From assembly GCF_018224925.1 (NCBI RefSeq), contig NZ_JAGTUF010000024.1, forward strand, positions 1 through 53,909: 53,909 bases of DNA. Reading direction: 5' to 3'. The translations under genes and the position numbers were made by a program. Source of the stretch: Magnetospirillum sulfuroxidans. Its GTDB lineage: Bacteria; Pseudomonadota; Alphaproteobacteria; Rhodospirillales; Magnetospirillaceae. The notes under the pieces are model-generated. The model was not told the origin of the DNA, searched no databases, and saw only the letters and a program-made list of their open reading frames with translations. This document shows positions 45,750 to 53,909 of the stretch, in pieces (within the stretch, counting starts at the first letter, position 1; every line of letters starts with the position of its first letter).

Positions 45750-47468
45750 TTGGAAGCGCAGCGTCTGCTTGAACTCGAACGGGAAAATGCCGAGTTGCGG
45801 CTGTTCCGGGCGGCTTTTGACATGGCGGCCGAGGCCGTGGTGGTTTGTGATCATGATTGGCGCGTCCTGGTGGCCAACCCTGCTTTCACCGCCATTACCG
45901 GCTATCACGGGGACGAAGTTTCCGGGCGTCATGCCGGGTTGATGTACGCCACCTTGGGGGATGGGCGTTTTCTTGACGACGTGGCCGAGGAACTGCGCCG
46001 CGGCACCGCCTGGGAAGGCGAGGCCTGGAGCCGGCGCAAGAGTGGCGAGGCCTATCGCCAGGGACTTTCCATTGCCTGTGAACATGACGTGCGCGGCGGC
46101 GCCAATCGCTATGTTCTGATGTTCCGCGATATCAGCGAGGCTCGCGATAATGCGGAAAAGCTGTGGCGCCACAGCAATTACGACACCTTGACCGAATTGC
46201 CCAATCGCGGTTTGCTGCTGGACCGCCTGCTCCAGGCCCTGGTTCTGGCCGGGCGCGAACATTGCCGTGCCGCGGTGTTGTTCATCGGCCTTGATGGCTT
46301 CAAGACCATCAACGACACCTTGGGCATGACCGTGGGGGACATGGTGTTGCGCGAATGCGCCCACCGTTTCGGCTTGGCTTTGCGCAAGGGGGATACGCTG
46401 GGGCGTTTCGGCGGCGACGAATTCATTGCCGTCTTGACCAATATCGGCAAGGAAGACGAGGTCGAGGCCATTGTCCGCACCTTGCTGGAATCGCTGCAAG
46501 AACCGCTGCTGATCGAAGCCCATCAGATTTTGCTGTCGTGTTCCATCGGCATCAGCCTGTGGCCCGGCGACGGCGAGGACGTGGAAACGCTGATGCGCAA
46601 TTCGTCCAGTGCCTTGCAACAGGCCAAATTGGCCGGGCGCGGGACGTTCCGCTTTTTCACCCCGACCATGGATGCCCGCGCTCAGGCTCGGTCGCGGCTG
46701 GCCGGGGAATTGTCGGACGCGCTTGAACACGACGAATTCTCGCTGGTCTATCAGCCGGTGATTGATATGGCCAGTGGCGTCGTTGCCGGCGCCGAGGCGC
46801 TGCTGCGATGGCAAAATCGTTATATCGGCGCCATCAACCCCGAACAATTCGTCCCGCTGGCGGAGGAAATGGGCATGATCTTGCCCATCGGCGAATGGCT
46901 GACATTGGCCGCGTGTCGCGAGGCGATGGCGTGGCAGGGCTGTGGGGTTGGGCCGTTGCGCATCGCCATTAATGTTTCGCCCCGGCAGGTGCAGCAGACC
47001 GATATCGCCGAAACCTTGCGCCGGGCCTTGGATGAAACCGGATTGTCGGCATCGCTGGTGACGGTGGAGATCACCGAAAGCCTGATCCTGGGGGCGGGGG
47101 CAGAGGTGGTGCGGAAACTGGAACGGGTCCGCGACCTTGGCGCCACCATCGCCGTCGATGATTTTGGCACCGGCTATGCTTCCCTGTCTTATCTCAAGCA
47201 TTTTCCCGTCGATGTCTTGAAAATCGACCGTTCGTTCGTCGCCGAGGCGTTGGCTAATTCGGAAGACGCCCGGCTGATCGAAGCGATCATCGCCTTGGGC
47301 CATTCCCTCGGCATGAAGGTGGTGGGGGAGGGGGTGGAAACCTTCGAACAGCAGATGTTCCTAGCCGAACGCGGCTGTGATCTGGCCCAGGGCTATCGCT
47401 TCTCGCCGCCCTTGGCGGCGGAGCGGTTTCGCGAATTCGTCTTACAGTCGCGCGCCTTGCAACCGTAA
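45750..47468 (+). CDS. PAS-GGDEF-EAL cyclic-di-GMP enzyme
   Basis: A 572-aa soluble protein: a short coiled coil, PAS at about 15-135, GGDEF at about 150-310 and EAL at about 320-565. The GGDEF signature is intact at 221-225 with an inhibitory I-site RKGD at 212-215. EAL catalytic marks are also present (EAL at 349-351, INVSPRQ, EITES, DDFGTGYASLSYL, EGVET). Both synthesis and breakdown of c-di-GMP are possible. The start is TTG 45750 with a strong GGAAGGGGCAGGGG upstream. It precedes a hybrid kinase by 52 nt. Confidence 0.9.
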   Translation: MEAQRLLELERENAELRLFRAAFDMAAEAVVVCDHDWRVLVANPAFTAITGYHGDEVSGRHAGLMYATLGDGRFLDDVAEELRRGTAWEGEAWSRRKSGEAYRQGLSIACEHDVRGGANRYVLMFRDISEARDNAEKLWRHSNYDTLTELPNRGLLLDRLLQALVLAGREHCRAAVLFIGLDGFKTINDTLGMTVGDMVLRECAHRFGLALRKGDTLGRFGGDEFIAVLTNIGKEDEVEAIVRTLLESLQEPLLIEAHQILLSCSIGISLWPGDGEDVETLMRNSSSALQQAKLAGRGTFRFFTPTMDARAQARSRLAGELSDALEHDEFSLVYQPVIDMASGVVAGAEALLRWQNRYIGAINPEQFVPLAEEMGMILPIGEWLTLAACREAMAWQGCGVGPLRIAINVSPRQVQQTDIAETLRRALDETGLSASLVTVEITESLILGAGAEVVRKLERVRDLGATIAVDDFGTGYASLSYLKHFPVDVLKIDRSFVAEALANSEDARLIEAIIALGHSLGMKVVGEGVETFEQQMFLAERGCDLAQGYRFSPPLAAERFREFVLQSRALQP

Positions 47469-47520
47469 GAATAAGGTCTTCACCTGATGACGTGGAGGCC
47501 GAGGCCTGCGACAAATTCAG

Positions 47521-50127
47521 ATGCGCGGGATTTTGTTCCGATTGATGGTACTGCTGGCCGTCGTGGTGCCTGGACTTTCCAGAGCCGCCACCCCGGTGGC
47601 CGAACATGGCGTCATCGATCTTCGCGGCACTGATTTCGCCCGCATCGGCTCGGTTGATCTGGCCGGCGACTGGGGCATTGTCTTGGGCTCGGATTCGTCG
47701 CGGGCTTTCGCCTGGACGGTGGATTCCTATCTTCAGCAGCCCGGTTCGTGGAATGACGCCTATCCGGGGACCGGCAACGCGGTGATGGTTCTGCGGGTGC
47801 TGTTGCCGGAAAGCGCGCCGCCGCTGGCCCTGGCCATTCCCGACATCAACAGTGCTTGGCGGTTGCATGTGGATGGGGTTCTGGTCCGCTCGCTCGGCGA
47901 GTTGGGGCTGGATGCCGGATCGGAAGTCCCGGTGCTGGAGCGGGTGCTGGTGCCGTTGCCGCTGGGGCGGCCGTTCGTCGATCTGGTCTTCGAGATTTCC
48001 AATCATCACCATTCCGAAGGCGGGATCACTCGTGCCGTCCGCATCGGTCAGGCCGAGGTTCTGGCGTTAGAGGCCGAACGGCTGACGGCGCTGCCGCTGG
48101 CGGCATTCGGCGCTTTGCTGATGATCACCTTGATGGCGCTGGCCTTCTACGCCGGGGGCAAGCGTTCCGCCGCCTTTTTGGTCTTTGCCTTGTTCACCGC
48201 GCTGGTGGCGGCCCGCACCTTCGCCGCCGCCCAGCTTTACGTGTTGATCGGTCACGAGATGCGGGCCGATTTGTGGTCCTTGCCGGTGGCCTATGCCACG
48301 TTGTTCGTGTTTCCCGGGATCTATTTTGTTTTTCTGCGCGAATTGCTGCCCGACGAGGCGCCGCGCTCCTTGGCTTGGGGGGGCTATGGCCTGTCGGCGG
48401 TGATGGTGGCGGTGGCGCTGTTCACCCCATCGGCTTTTTATAGCGGTTTTCATGACCTGTTCATGCTGCTTAATCTGGCGGCGCCGGTGGTCGGGGTGGG
48501 GCTGTCGGCGTGGGCCATCATCCGTCGCCGATTGGGGGCCAGTTGGCTGATGGCCGGCTCGCTGGTGCTGTCGGTGGCCTTAGCCAATGATATTTTGCAC
48601 TACGCCCGCATCATCAACAGCACCGATCTGGTGTCGGTGGGCTTTGCCGCCTTCGCCTCGTGTTATTTTGCCGCGCTGGCGTTGCGGATGTTCCACGCCG
48701 AGCGGTCGGCGTCCGAGCGGTTGGCGACGCTCAACCACGATCTGGAAGGCTTGGTCGCGGCCCGCACCGCCTCGCTTGCCGAAGCGCTTGAGGTCGCCGA
48801 GCGGGCTTCCAAGGCCAAATCCGAATTCCTGGCGGTGATGAGCCATGAAATCCGCACTCCGCTCCATGGCTGGGCCGGTCTGACCGAATTGCTGGCGCAA
48901 ACCCAATTGGACGATCAGCAACGCAAATATGTTCGCCTGTTGCGCCGCACGGCCGAGCAGTTAAGTCGGCTGATCGGCAACATCTTGGAATTGGCCGGCA
49001 TGGAGACCGGCCGCGTGCGGTTGGAACCACAGCCCTTGCGGTTGGATGAACTGACCGAGGAAATGGCGGCGCTGGTGCGCGGTCAGGCCGGTGATCGCGG
49101 CCAAGGCTTCGCCATGCATTGCGCCGCCGATCTGCCGGCCGGAATGATGGCCGATGAGGGGGCGGTGTTGCAGGTTCTGCGCACCTTGCTTGACCGCTTG
49201 GGCACGGCCAGCGGCGATCTGCTCTTGGGGGTGTCGGCCCCCTTGCCACATCTGGTGGTCACCCTGTCCGGTCCGGCGCGGGACGATGTGGAAAGCGCCG
49301 GCGACAGCGATATCGGTCAGGCGCTTTGTCGCAATCTGGTTGAAGCCATGGGCGGCGAATTGTCCATCCGCCGTCAGGACAATCATGTGGAAGCCTGGCT
49401 GCGTTTACCGCTGTCCGAGGCGCTGCCGCCTGAACCTCGACGGCAGGACCAGCCCCGGCATGTGCGGGTGTTGCTGGCCGATGATGTGGAATTGAACCGA
49501 TTGGTGCTTCGCGGCTTCCTTTCGACCACCGGCTGGAGCGTCGATGAAGCGGCCGACGGTCGTCAGGCGGTGGCCATGGTGGAAGCCGGGCGTTACGATT
49601 TGATCGTTCTGGATTTGCGCATGCCGGTGATGGATGGTTTCGCCGCCGCGCGCGCCATCCGGCAGTGGGCCCACGAAACCGGGAACAAGGCGCCGCCGCT
49701 GGTGGCGCTGTCGGCCGGCGCCGCCGCCGCTGACCGTCAGCAGGCCGAGGCGGCAGGTTTCACCATCTTCCTGGCCAAGCCCATTGGTCCCGATGCCTTG
49801 GTCGCCAGTCTGTCCGCCTTGTTGCCGGCGACCAGCTTGCCGCCGCCGCCCTCGCCGCCTTCCGGACTGGAAGGCCTGATGCCGGCGTTTTTGGCGGAAA
49901 TGGACAAGGACGCGGTGCTTTTGCAGGAATTGCAGGCTGGCGATCGGTTCGTCTTGATCGACCATGTCCACGCCATGCGCGGCAAATGCGGCATGTTCGG
50001 TGAAAACCTGTTGTTCGATCTGCTGTCGCAGCTGGAACAAGACATCCCTGCTGCGTCGCAGCAAGAAATTTCGGCACAAGTGGTTGCGGCAGTTGAACGG
50101 GTCAGTCAACTGCGCCAATATCAGTGA
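47521..50127 (+). CDS. 7TMR-DISM hybrid histidine kinase with degenerate ATPase domain
   Basis: An 868-aa hybrid sensor: signal peptide, periplasmic beta-rich domain (about 25-180), seven membrane helices (about 190-395), DHp with His442 (MSHEIRTPLHG), a putative ATPase region at about 540-640, a receiver with Asp698 (VLDLRMPVMDG) and an Hpt-like domain with His817 (VHAMRGKCGMFG). The ATPase region lacks the N-box Asn (LQVLRTLLDRLG) and shows no DXGXG or F-box, so autophosphorylation is doubtful. It may work as a phosphorelay acceptor, phosphatase or heterodimer partner. It lies between a c-di-GMP enzyme and an nsrR-like gene, probably in one operon. Confidence 0.87.
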   Translation: MRGILFRLMVLLAVVVPGLSRAATPVAEHGVIDLRGTDFARIGSVDLAGDWGIVLGSDSSRAFAWTVDSYLQQPGSWNDAYPGTGNAVMVLRVLLPESAPPLALAIPDINSAWRLHVDGVLVRSLGELGLDAGSEVPVLERVLVPLPLGRPFVDLVFEISNHHHSEGGITRAVRIGQAEVLALEAERLTALPLAAFGALLMITLMALAFYAGGKRSAAFLVFALFTALVAARTFAAAQLYVLIGHEMRADLWSLPVAYATLFVFPGIYFVFLRELLPDEAPRSLAWGGYGLSAVMVAVALFTPSAFYSGFHDLFMLLNLAAPVVGVGLSAWAIIRRRLGASWLMAGSLVLSVALANDILHYARIINSTDLVSVGFAAFASCYFAALALRMFHAERSASERLATLNHDLEGLVAARTASLAEALEVAERASKAKSEFLAVMSHEIRTPLHGWAGLTELLAQTQLDDQQRKYVRLLRRTAEQLSRLIGNILELAGMETGRVRLEPQPLRLDELTEEMAALVRGQAGDRGQGFAMHCAADLPAGMMADEGAVLQVLRTLLDRLGTASGDLLLGVSAPLPHLVVTLSGPARDDVESAGDSDIGQALCRNLVEAMGGELSIRRQDNHVEAWLRLPLSEALPPEPRRQDQPRHVRVLLADDVELNRLVLRGFLSTTGWSVDEAADGRQAVAMVEAGRYDLIVLDLRMPVMDGFAAARAIRQWAHETGNKAPPLVALSAGAAAADRQQAEAAGFTIFLAKPIGPDALVASLSALLPATSLPPPPSPPSGLEGLMPAFLAEMDKDAVLLQELQAGDRFVLIDHVHAMRGKCGMFGENLLFDLLSQLEQDIPAASQQEISAQVVAAVERVSQLRQYQ

Positions 50128-50146
50128 AACCTGACGTTGGCTCATC

Positions 50147-50536
50147 ATGAAAATAACCCAGTTCACAGATTACTCTTTACGGTTGCTGATCTATTTGGCC
50201 ATGCACCGGGATAGGGTTTCTACCGTTCGCGAAGTCTCTGATTTTTATTCCATCTCGTCCGAACATCTGAAAAAGATTGTCCGCCGCCTATCCGAATTGG
50301 GCCATATCAGCACCGTGCGGGGAAAAAACGGCGGGCTGATGCTGGCGCGCGAGCCGTCCGAGATCAATCTGGGCGCATTGTTACGGCAATCGGAAAATCT
50401 TAATCTGGTTCCCTGCCACGAAGCTGGTGACACTTGTCCCATTGCCGGTTGCAAGCTCCGCTGCGTCATTGAAACCGCCCGCGACGCTTTTCTCGGCGTG
50501 TTCGACGGCAAGACGCTCGCCGACATTCAGTCCTGA
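50147..50536 (+). CDS. nsrR: Rrf2-family regulator, NsrR-like
   Basis: A 129-aa Rrf2 repressor. The winged helix is at 1-70 (FTDYSLRLLIYLAMH, SEHLKKIVRRLSELG, VRGKNGGLML), and a Cys cluster follows at 90, 97, 102 and 106. NsrR proteins bind an iron-sulfur cluster through three Cys and lose DNA binding when NO attacks it. The spacing here (CX6CX4CX3C) is one residue shorter than the CX5C end I expect, and a fourth Cys is present. It follows the hybrid kinase by 19 nt. No NO-detoxifying gene is next to it. Confidence 0.87.
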   Translation: MKITQFTDYSLRLLIYLAMHRDRVSTVREVSDFYSISSEHLKKIVRRLSELGHISTVRGKNGGLMLAREPSEINLGALLRQSENLNLVPCHEAGDTCPIAGCKLRCVIETARDAFLGVFDGKTLADIQS

Positions 50537-50559
50537 CGCGAAGATCGTGCGGCGAAACC

Positions 50560-52071
50560 TTAACGCCAGAATGGGGTGGCTTTGCGCAACAGCTTCCAGG
50601 TTGCCTGCGCTTGGCGCAGCAATCCGGGGCGGCGGGTTTCGTGCCAGCCACAGATCAGCCCGGCGGCCCAGGCCCAATCGCCACGGTGATGGGAACGGGC
50701 GAGGCGTGGCCCCGCCACCGCCAGATCGTTCAGCCCGCCCAGATTTTCCTGCAAATCAGCCAGCAGATTAAGAAACGGCTTGCTGGCGCTGCGCGGATAC
50801 AGGCTGGCGAAGAATTCGCCAGCATAGCGCATCTGTTTGCCGATGATGCGGACCTGGTGCAATTCCTCGGTCGGCAGGTGGGCCAGGTTGTTGCCGCCAG
50901 CCTTGATCAAACGGTGATGCGTTCGTTTCAGCACGCGGCGGGCGAAATCGTCCAAGCGGGTATCGGCCAAGGCCGGGGCATGCCATTCGGCGGCGGTCAC
51001 CCAATGTCCCAGGCGTAACAACAGCAAAGTGAAACGGTTGTCATCGACGGCGGCCACGGCGGCGGCGAAATCACGATCCCGCTGTTCCTGCCATTCCCCA
51101 TAGAGCTGGGGCAGGGCAGGGGCATCGGGATGGCGACACAGGACCGGCTTAAGGATCTCGGCCAAAAAGACGTCACCGTCGCGGGCCGGCCCCAGATGGG
51201 CGAGCAACCAGCGTAATTCTTGCCTGAGTGGGGGCAGTTGCGGCCCGGCCAGCAAAGGCTTGAAGACCTTGATGGCCGATCGCAGCCGTCGCAAGGCTAC
51301 GCGGGCCTGATGCACGGCCTCGGCGGCGTGGTTTCCGCGCAGGGCCGCTTCGTTGGCCAGCAGGTGGTGCAGACAATTCCGCGCGATGACCTGAAAGGCG
51401 CTGGCCACTTTCATGTCTGCGGTCAAGGCCAGCGGCGCGGCCTTCACCGGTTTGAGTTCGCCGTTGCCGGCCAAGCCAAAGCCGCGATCCGATTTGCTTT
51501 GGCTTTGCAGCCGACAGGGCAAGGCGGCGGCGATGGCTTGGGCCATGTCAAACAAGGCGAGGGATGGCCCGCGCCGCAATTCCATTTCGATTTCGCTCAC
51601 GGCGCTGCGCTGTGTGCCGGCGATAATCTCTCCTCGATCAAGGGCCAGTTCGATTTCCCAATCGGGGGTGGCGAGGATATGAAGGGTCCGGCGGATTTCG
51701 GTGGTGAACACCGGGCGCAGGCGTTCGGGTAATCCTTGTTGGCGAAACGGGGACAAGCCGGTGGCCAGCAGATGCGGCAGATGGATTTGTCCCAAGGGAA
51801 CGTCGATTTCCCATTCCCGCCGCTCGAATAAGCCGGCCGTGCGGTCGCCGCTATTCTTGACCGTTTGCAGCCAAAGACCGCCGCCTTGACGCAGCCGTAA
51901 GGTGATGCCGGCTTTTTGCAGTTCCATTTCCGGGGTGTCGTAATAGGTCGAGCAAAGCTGCTGTGTCTTCGCCCGCCCGGTCTTGTTGCGGGCGATGGCC
52001 GGCAGGCGGGGAATGCGATCCAGCAGGGCGGCATCGACGGCCAGTTTCAGCTCGGTCTCGGTGCTGTCCAT
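50560..52071 (-). CDS. CYTH-CHAD protein, putative inorganic triphosphatase
   Basis: A 503-aa two-domain protein. The N-terminal CYTH domain (1-215) begins with the EXEXK motif at Glu5, Glu7 and Lys9 that binds triphosphate and metals. The C-terminal CHAD domain (about 230-503) is helical and His/Arg-rich (HQARVALRRLRSAIKVF, HQVRIIGKQMRYAGEFF), suited to polyphosphate binding. E. coli YgiF has the same layout and hydrolyses inorganic triphosphate. ATG 52071 is set by the CYTH start. It converges with nsrR. Confidence 0.9.
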   Translation of the reverse strand: MDSTETELKLAVDAALLDRIPRLPAIARNKTGRAKTQQLCSTYYDTPEMELQKAGITLRLRQGGGLWLQTVKNSGDRTAGLFERREWEIDVPLGQIHLPHLLATGLSPFRQQGLPERLRPVFTTEIRRTLHILATPDWEIELALDRGEIIAGTQRSAVSEIEMELRRGPSLALFDMAQAIAAALPCRLQSQSKSDRGFGLAGNGELKPVKAAPLALTADMKVASAFQVIARNCLHHLLANEAALRGNHAAEAVHQARVALRRLRSAIKVFKPLLAGPQLPPLRQELRWLLAHLGPARDGDVFLAEILKPVLCRHPDAPALPQLYGEWQEQRDRDFAAAVAAVDDNRFTLLLLRLGHWVTAAEWHAPALADTRLDDFARRVLKRTHHRLIKAGGNNLAHLPTEELHQVRIIGKQMRYAGEFFASLYPRSASKPFLNLLADLQENLGGLNDLAVAGPRLARSHHRGDWAWAAGLICGWHETRRPGLLRQAQATWKLLRKATPFWR

Positions 52072-52219
52072 GATGGCTCCCTTATGGTCCTGTCTTATAT
52101 AGCATCGCGGACGAAACACGGCGATTAAGGAAGTGTGAACGCCTTACCGTCATTGTTGAGTAAGAATCTCAGCGCGGCCGCACTGTTCCCACGCGGTCGC
52201 TGGTTCATGGGGGAAATGG

Positions 52220-53599
52220 ATGAGCACCCTTTCTCGTCTGCGACGCGGCGCTGCCATGGTCTTGGTGCTGTCGGCGCTGGCTGGCTGTCAGGCCTTGATC
52301 GATCCGGGCGGTACGCAGAATACGGTCGAGGGCGTCATCAACAGCGACGCTTCCGACCGGGCCATGAGCGCGCTGACCCGTGGCGATTACAGCACCGCCG
52401 AGCGTTACGCCCTGACCGCGCTCCGCTATAACCCACGCGATCCGCTGGCCTTGCTGGTTGCCGGTCTGGCTTATCAGGGACTGGGGCGCTATGACTTGGC
52501 GCGGCAATATTACGAAGTGATCATCACCACCAATGTGCCGGGCTCGATCATGACGCCGGGGGATGGTGGGGTGGCGATGCCGCGTTCGATCGTCGATATC
52601 GCCCGCGCCAACATGGCTGCCATCGACAAGATGAGTGGCCGTTACGTCCCGCGTTCGGCGGCGGAATCCGGTCGTGCTCCCGGCGCTTCGGCAATCGGGG
52701 CGCCGGCTTTGCCGTTTGGCGATCCGGCCCCGCTGGTCAGTGCGGATCGTCCTCAGGCCGGGGTGGGGGCTTTGCGTCCCATTGGCGCCGATGCCGCCAA
52801 CGGTATGAATTCATCGGCCGAAGTCAATGCGATCAGTCGGTTCCGCATTCTCAAGCGGCTGTTGGATGACGGCCTGATCACCCCCGACGAGTATCGTGCC
52901 CGTCGCAACGCCAACACCGGTGCCTTGCTGCCATATAGTGGTCAGGCTCCCTCGACCGGGTTGGAGCGGCCGGTTCCGGCCGATACCGCCTTGTCGGCGC
53001 GGTTGCGGGCTTTGGCGCAAAGCCTGGAAGGGCGGGCGATCTCGCCGGCCGAGCATGCGGCGGAACGCACCGCGATCCTCGATGCCTTGTTGCCGGACAA
53101 GCCCCGGCGAACCGAAGTGGCGCCGTTGCCGCCCCGCGACCTGTTAGAGGCCGGACAAGCTGTCGGCCGGGTCGAACGTCTGCTGGCGGCGGGGCTGATT
53201 TCCACCGACGAGGCCAAAAAGGAAAAGACGGCGATCGACCAACGCTACACGACCCAGATGGGGACGCAGCGGGTTGAGGGCAGCGTTACCGGTCTGCGGC
53301 CTGGCGGCAGCGAGCCGGTGGCGCCAAAGAGTGCCGCCACGGCCAGCAAGCCGGCAAATGGCAAGTGGGGCGTGGCCTTGGCCTCGGCCACCAGCGAGGA
53401 CGAGGCGCGAACCTTGTGGGAGGGCATCAAGCGCAAGTTCCCCGAGGAATTGGGCAAATACGAGGGCAGCTTCCGCAGCACTGCCGATGGTAGCAAGTGG
53501 CGGGTGCTGGCTGGTCCGTTGGCCTCGAAGACGGCGGCGACCAAGCTGTGCAAGACGCTGAAACTGCATCGCCAGTCCTGCGATGCCGCCGGCATGTGA
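52220..53599 (+). CDS. Lipoprotein with TPR, SHOCT-like repeats and SPOR domain
   Basis: A 459-aa lipoprotein. The lipobox LAGC places the lipidated Cys at 23. A TPR-like pair at about 45-100 (RGDYSTAERYALTALRYNPR) is followed by a flexible stretch and three short repeats near 205-230, 255-285 and 310-340 that share the SHOCT-like pattern R-L-(x)n-L-I-(S/T)-x-x-E. The C-terminal 75 residues form a SPOR domain, which binds glycan strands stripped of stem peptides at division sites. A septal or envelope role is likely. It may be in the outer membrane. Confidence 0.78.
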   Translation: MSTLSRLRRGAAMVLVLSALAGCQALIDPGGTQNTVEGVINSDASDRAMSALTRGDYSTAERYALTALRYNPRDPLALLVAGLAYQGLGRYDLARQYYEVIITTNVPGSIMTPGDGGVAMPRSIVDIARANMAAIDKMSGRYVPRSAAESGRAPGASAIGAPALPFGDPAPLVSADRPQAGVGALRPIGADAANGMNSSAEVNAISRFRILKRLLDDGLITPDEYRARRNANTGALLPYSGQAPSTGLERPVPADTALSARLRALAQSLEGRAISPAEHAAERTAILDALLPDKPRRTEVAPLPPRDLLEAGQAVGRVERLLAAGLISTDEAKKEKTAIDQRYTTQMGTQRVEGSVTGLRPGGSEPVAPKSAATASKPANGKWGVALASATSEDEARTLWEGIKRKFPEELGKYEGSFRSTADGSKWRVLAGPLASKTAATKLCKTLKLHRQSCDAAGM

Positions 53600-53898
53600 T
53601 GTTTGGGGCGGCGTGATGGCAGATCGCCAGGGCCTCAGGTCCGGCTCCGTTTGCGGTCATCGGTGGCATTATTTTCCATAGGGTGTTCGTGATTCTTGGT
53701 GGCTGGAAAATCAGGCGCTACCGTCACCCACCCTCTTGCCAACGTCCTGGGACAGGGGTATCCTCAAATTTCGTCCGCACTCGAAAGTGCCGTCACAAGA
53801 CGGTAAAATAGAGGTTGACGGACGATCTGGCCGGGCGTACAAACCGGCCTCCCCGCTGGACGGAGCGATCTTGAGGGCGGGGGGCGCGGAGGGGAGCA
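53600..53898. other. Intergenic region at the right edge
   Basis: These 299 nt hold no gene I can support on either strand. The first half is moderately GC-rich without an obvious terminator. The second half contains the promoter listed separately and leads to a ribosome site at 53888. Confidence 0.5.
53815..53843 (+). promoter_or_regulatory. Putative sigma-70 promoter
   Basis: TTGACG at 53815-53820 and TACAAA at 53838-53843 are separated by 17 nt. The -35 box matches five of six consensus bases and the -10 box four of six. It would serve the gene starting at 53899. Confidence 0.5.
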
Positions 53899-53909
53899 AT
53901 GGCTTCGCG
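53899..53909 (+). CDS. Start of a gene running off the right edge
   Basis: An ATG at 53899 is preceded by GGAGG 6 nt upstream and by a good promoter. Only three full codons (Met-Ala-Ser) are in the window, so the product cannot be named. Confidence 0.35.

Noticed and set aside
45747-47303. A 518-codon minus-strand frame opposite the GGDEF-EAL gene
   Set aside because: The opposite strand carries intact GGDEF and EAL motifs; the antisense frame shows no family similarity.
53711-53899. A 62-codon minus-strand frame at the right edge
   Set aside because: It covers a good plus-strand promoter and ribosome site and resembles no family.
1-53909. CRISPR arrays, tRNA or rRNA genes, complete insertion sequences, phage genes
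   Set aside because: I looked for regularly spaced repeats, cloverleaf-like segments and transposase motifs and found none I could support by eye.

Overview
The window is GC-rich, densely packed chromosomal DNA from an alphaproteobacterium, most likely a Rhodospirillales member of the Magnetospirillum type. I infer this from codon use, the large share of sensory proteins (chemoreceptor, PAS kinase, GGDEF-EAL, hybrid kinase, NsrR), short ATGA/GTGA gene overlaps and the protein families present. No 16S rRNA or magnetosome gene is in view, so the genus is a guess. I see no rRNA, tRNA, CRISPR array, intact insertion sequence or phage gene.

Layout. 1-1150: a small unknown gene, then decayed remains of an MscS channel gene and a Sel1-repeat gene. 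1157-2714: an MntA/HepT (MNT-HEPN) toxin-antitoxin pair coupled to a short-chain dehydrogenase. 2722-5999 (minus): a MotA/TolQ-like channel, a MotB/OmpA-like partner and a Pro/Ala-rich secreted OmpA-like protein. 6151-7590 (minus): suhB and efp. 8240-12289: a LysR regulator divergent from a CitMHS carboxylate transporter and a two-gene AtuA-type enzyme. 12286-14460: divergent epmB and epmA, which modify the EF-P encoded about 5 kb away. 14623-17756: yicC, gmk, a family 9 glycosyltransferase and apt. 17825-20779: a four-PAS histidine kinase with a FixL-like second PAS. 20871-23127: an unknown membrane-anchored protein and a GH1 beta-glucosidase. 23269-27512 (minus): an AT-rich orphan membrane protein, a cupin, a chemoreceptor and an orphan TRAP-type binding protein.

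27791-32082 (minus): a LysR regulator, a MenD-like thiamine-diphosphate enzyme and an MFS transporter overlapping it by 4 nt. 32179-33809: a TSUP exporter, a nucleoside deoxyribosyltransferase and a small Cys-rich protein. 33821-38496: an LplT/Aas-like MFS protein and a glutarate catabolism locus (LysR, glutaryl-CoA dehydrogenase, CoA-transferase). 38564-41640: an unknown lipoprotein overlapping yciB/ispZ, then a carboxymuconolactone decarboxylase-like protein overlapping an ECF41-type sigma factor. 41769-45442: a class V aminotransferase, a secreted RNase T2 and a YidE/AspT-type transporter. 45750-50536: a GGDEF-EAL protein, a hybrid kinase with an eroded ATPase domain, and an NsrR-like Rrf2 regulator. 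50560-53599: a CYTH-CHAD protein and a lipoprotein with TPR, SHOCT-like repeats and SPOR. A last gene may begin at 53899.

The best candidates for something not yet described are the MenD-like/MFS operon with its two upstream inverted repeats, the CitMHS/AtuA operon, the MotA/MotB-like cluster with its Pro-rich OmpA-like neighbour, and the hybrid kinase that keeps phosphorelay domains but has lost a recognisable ATP-binding domain.
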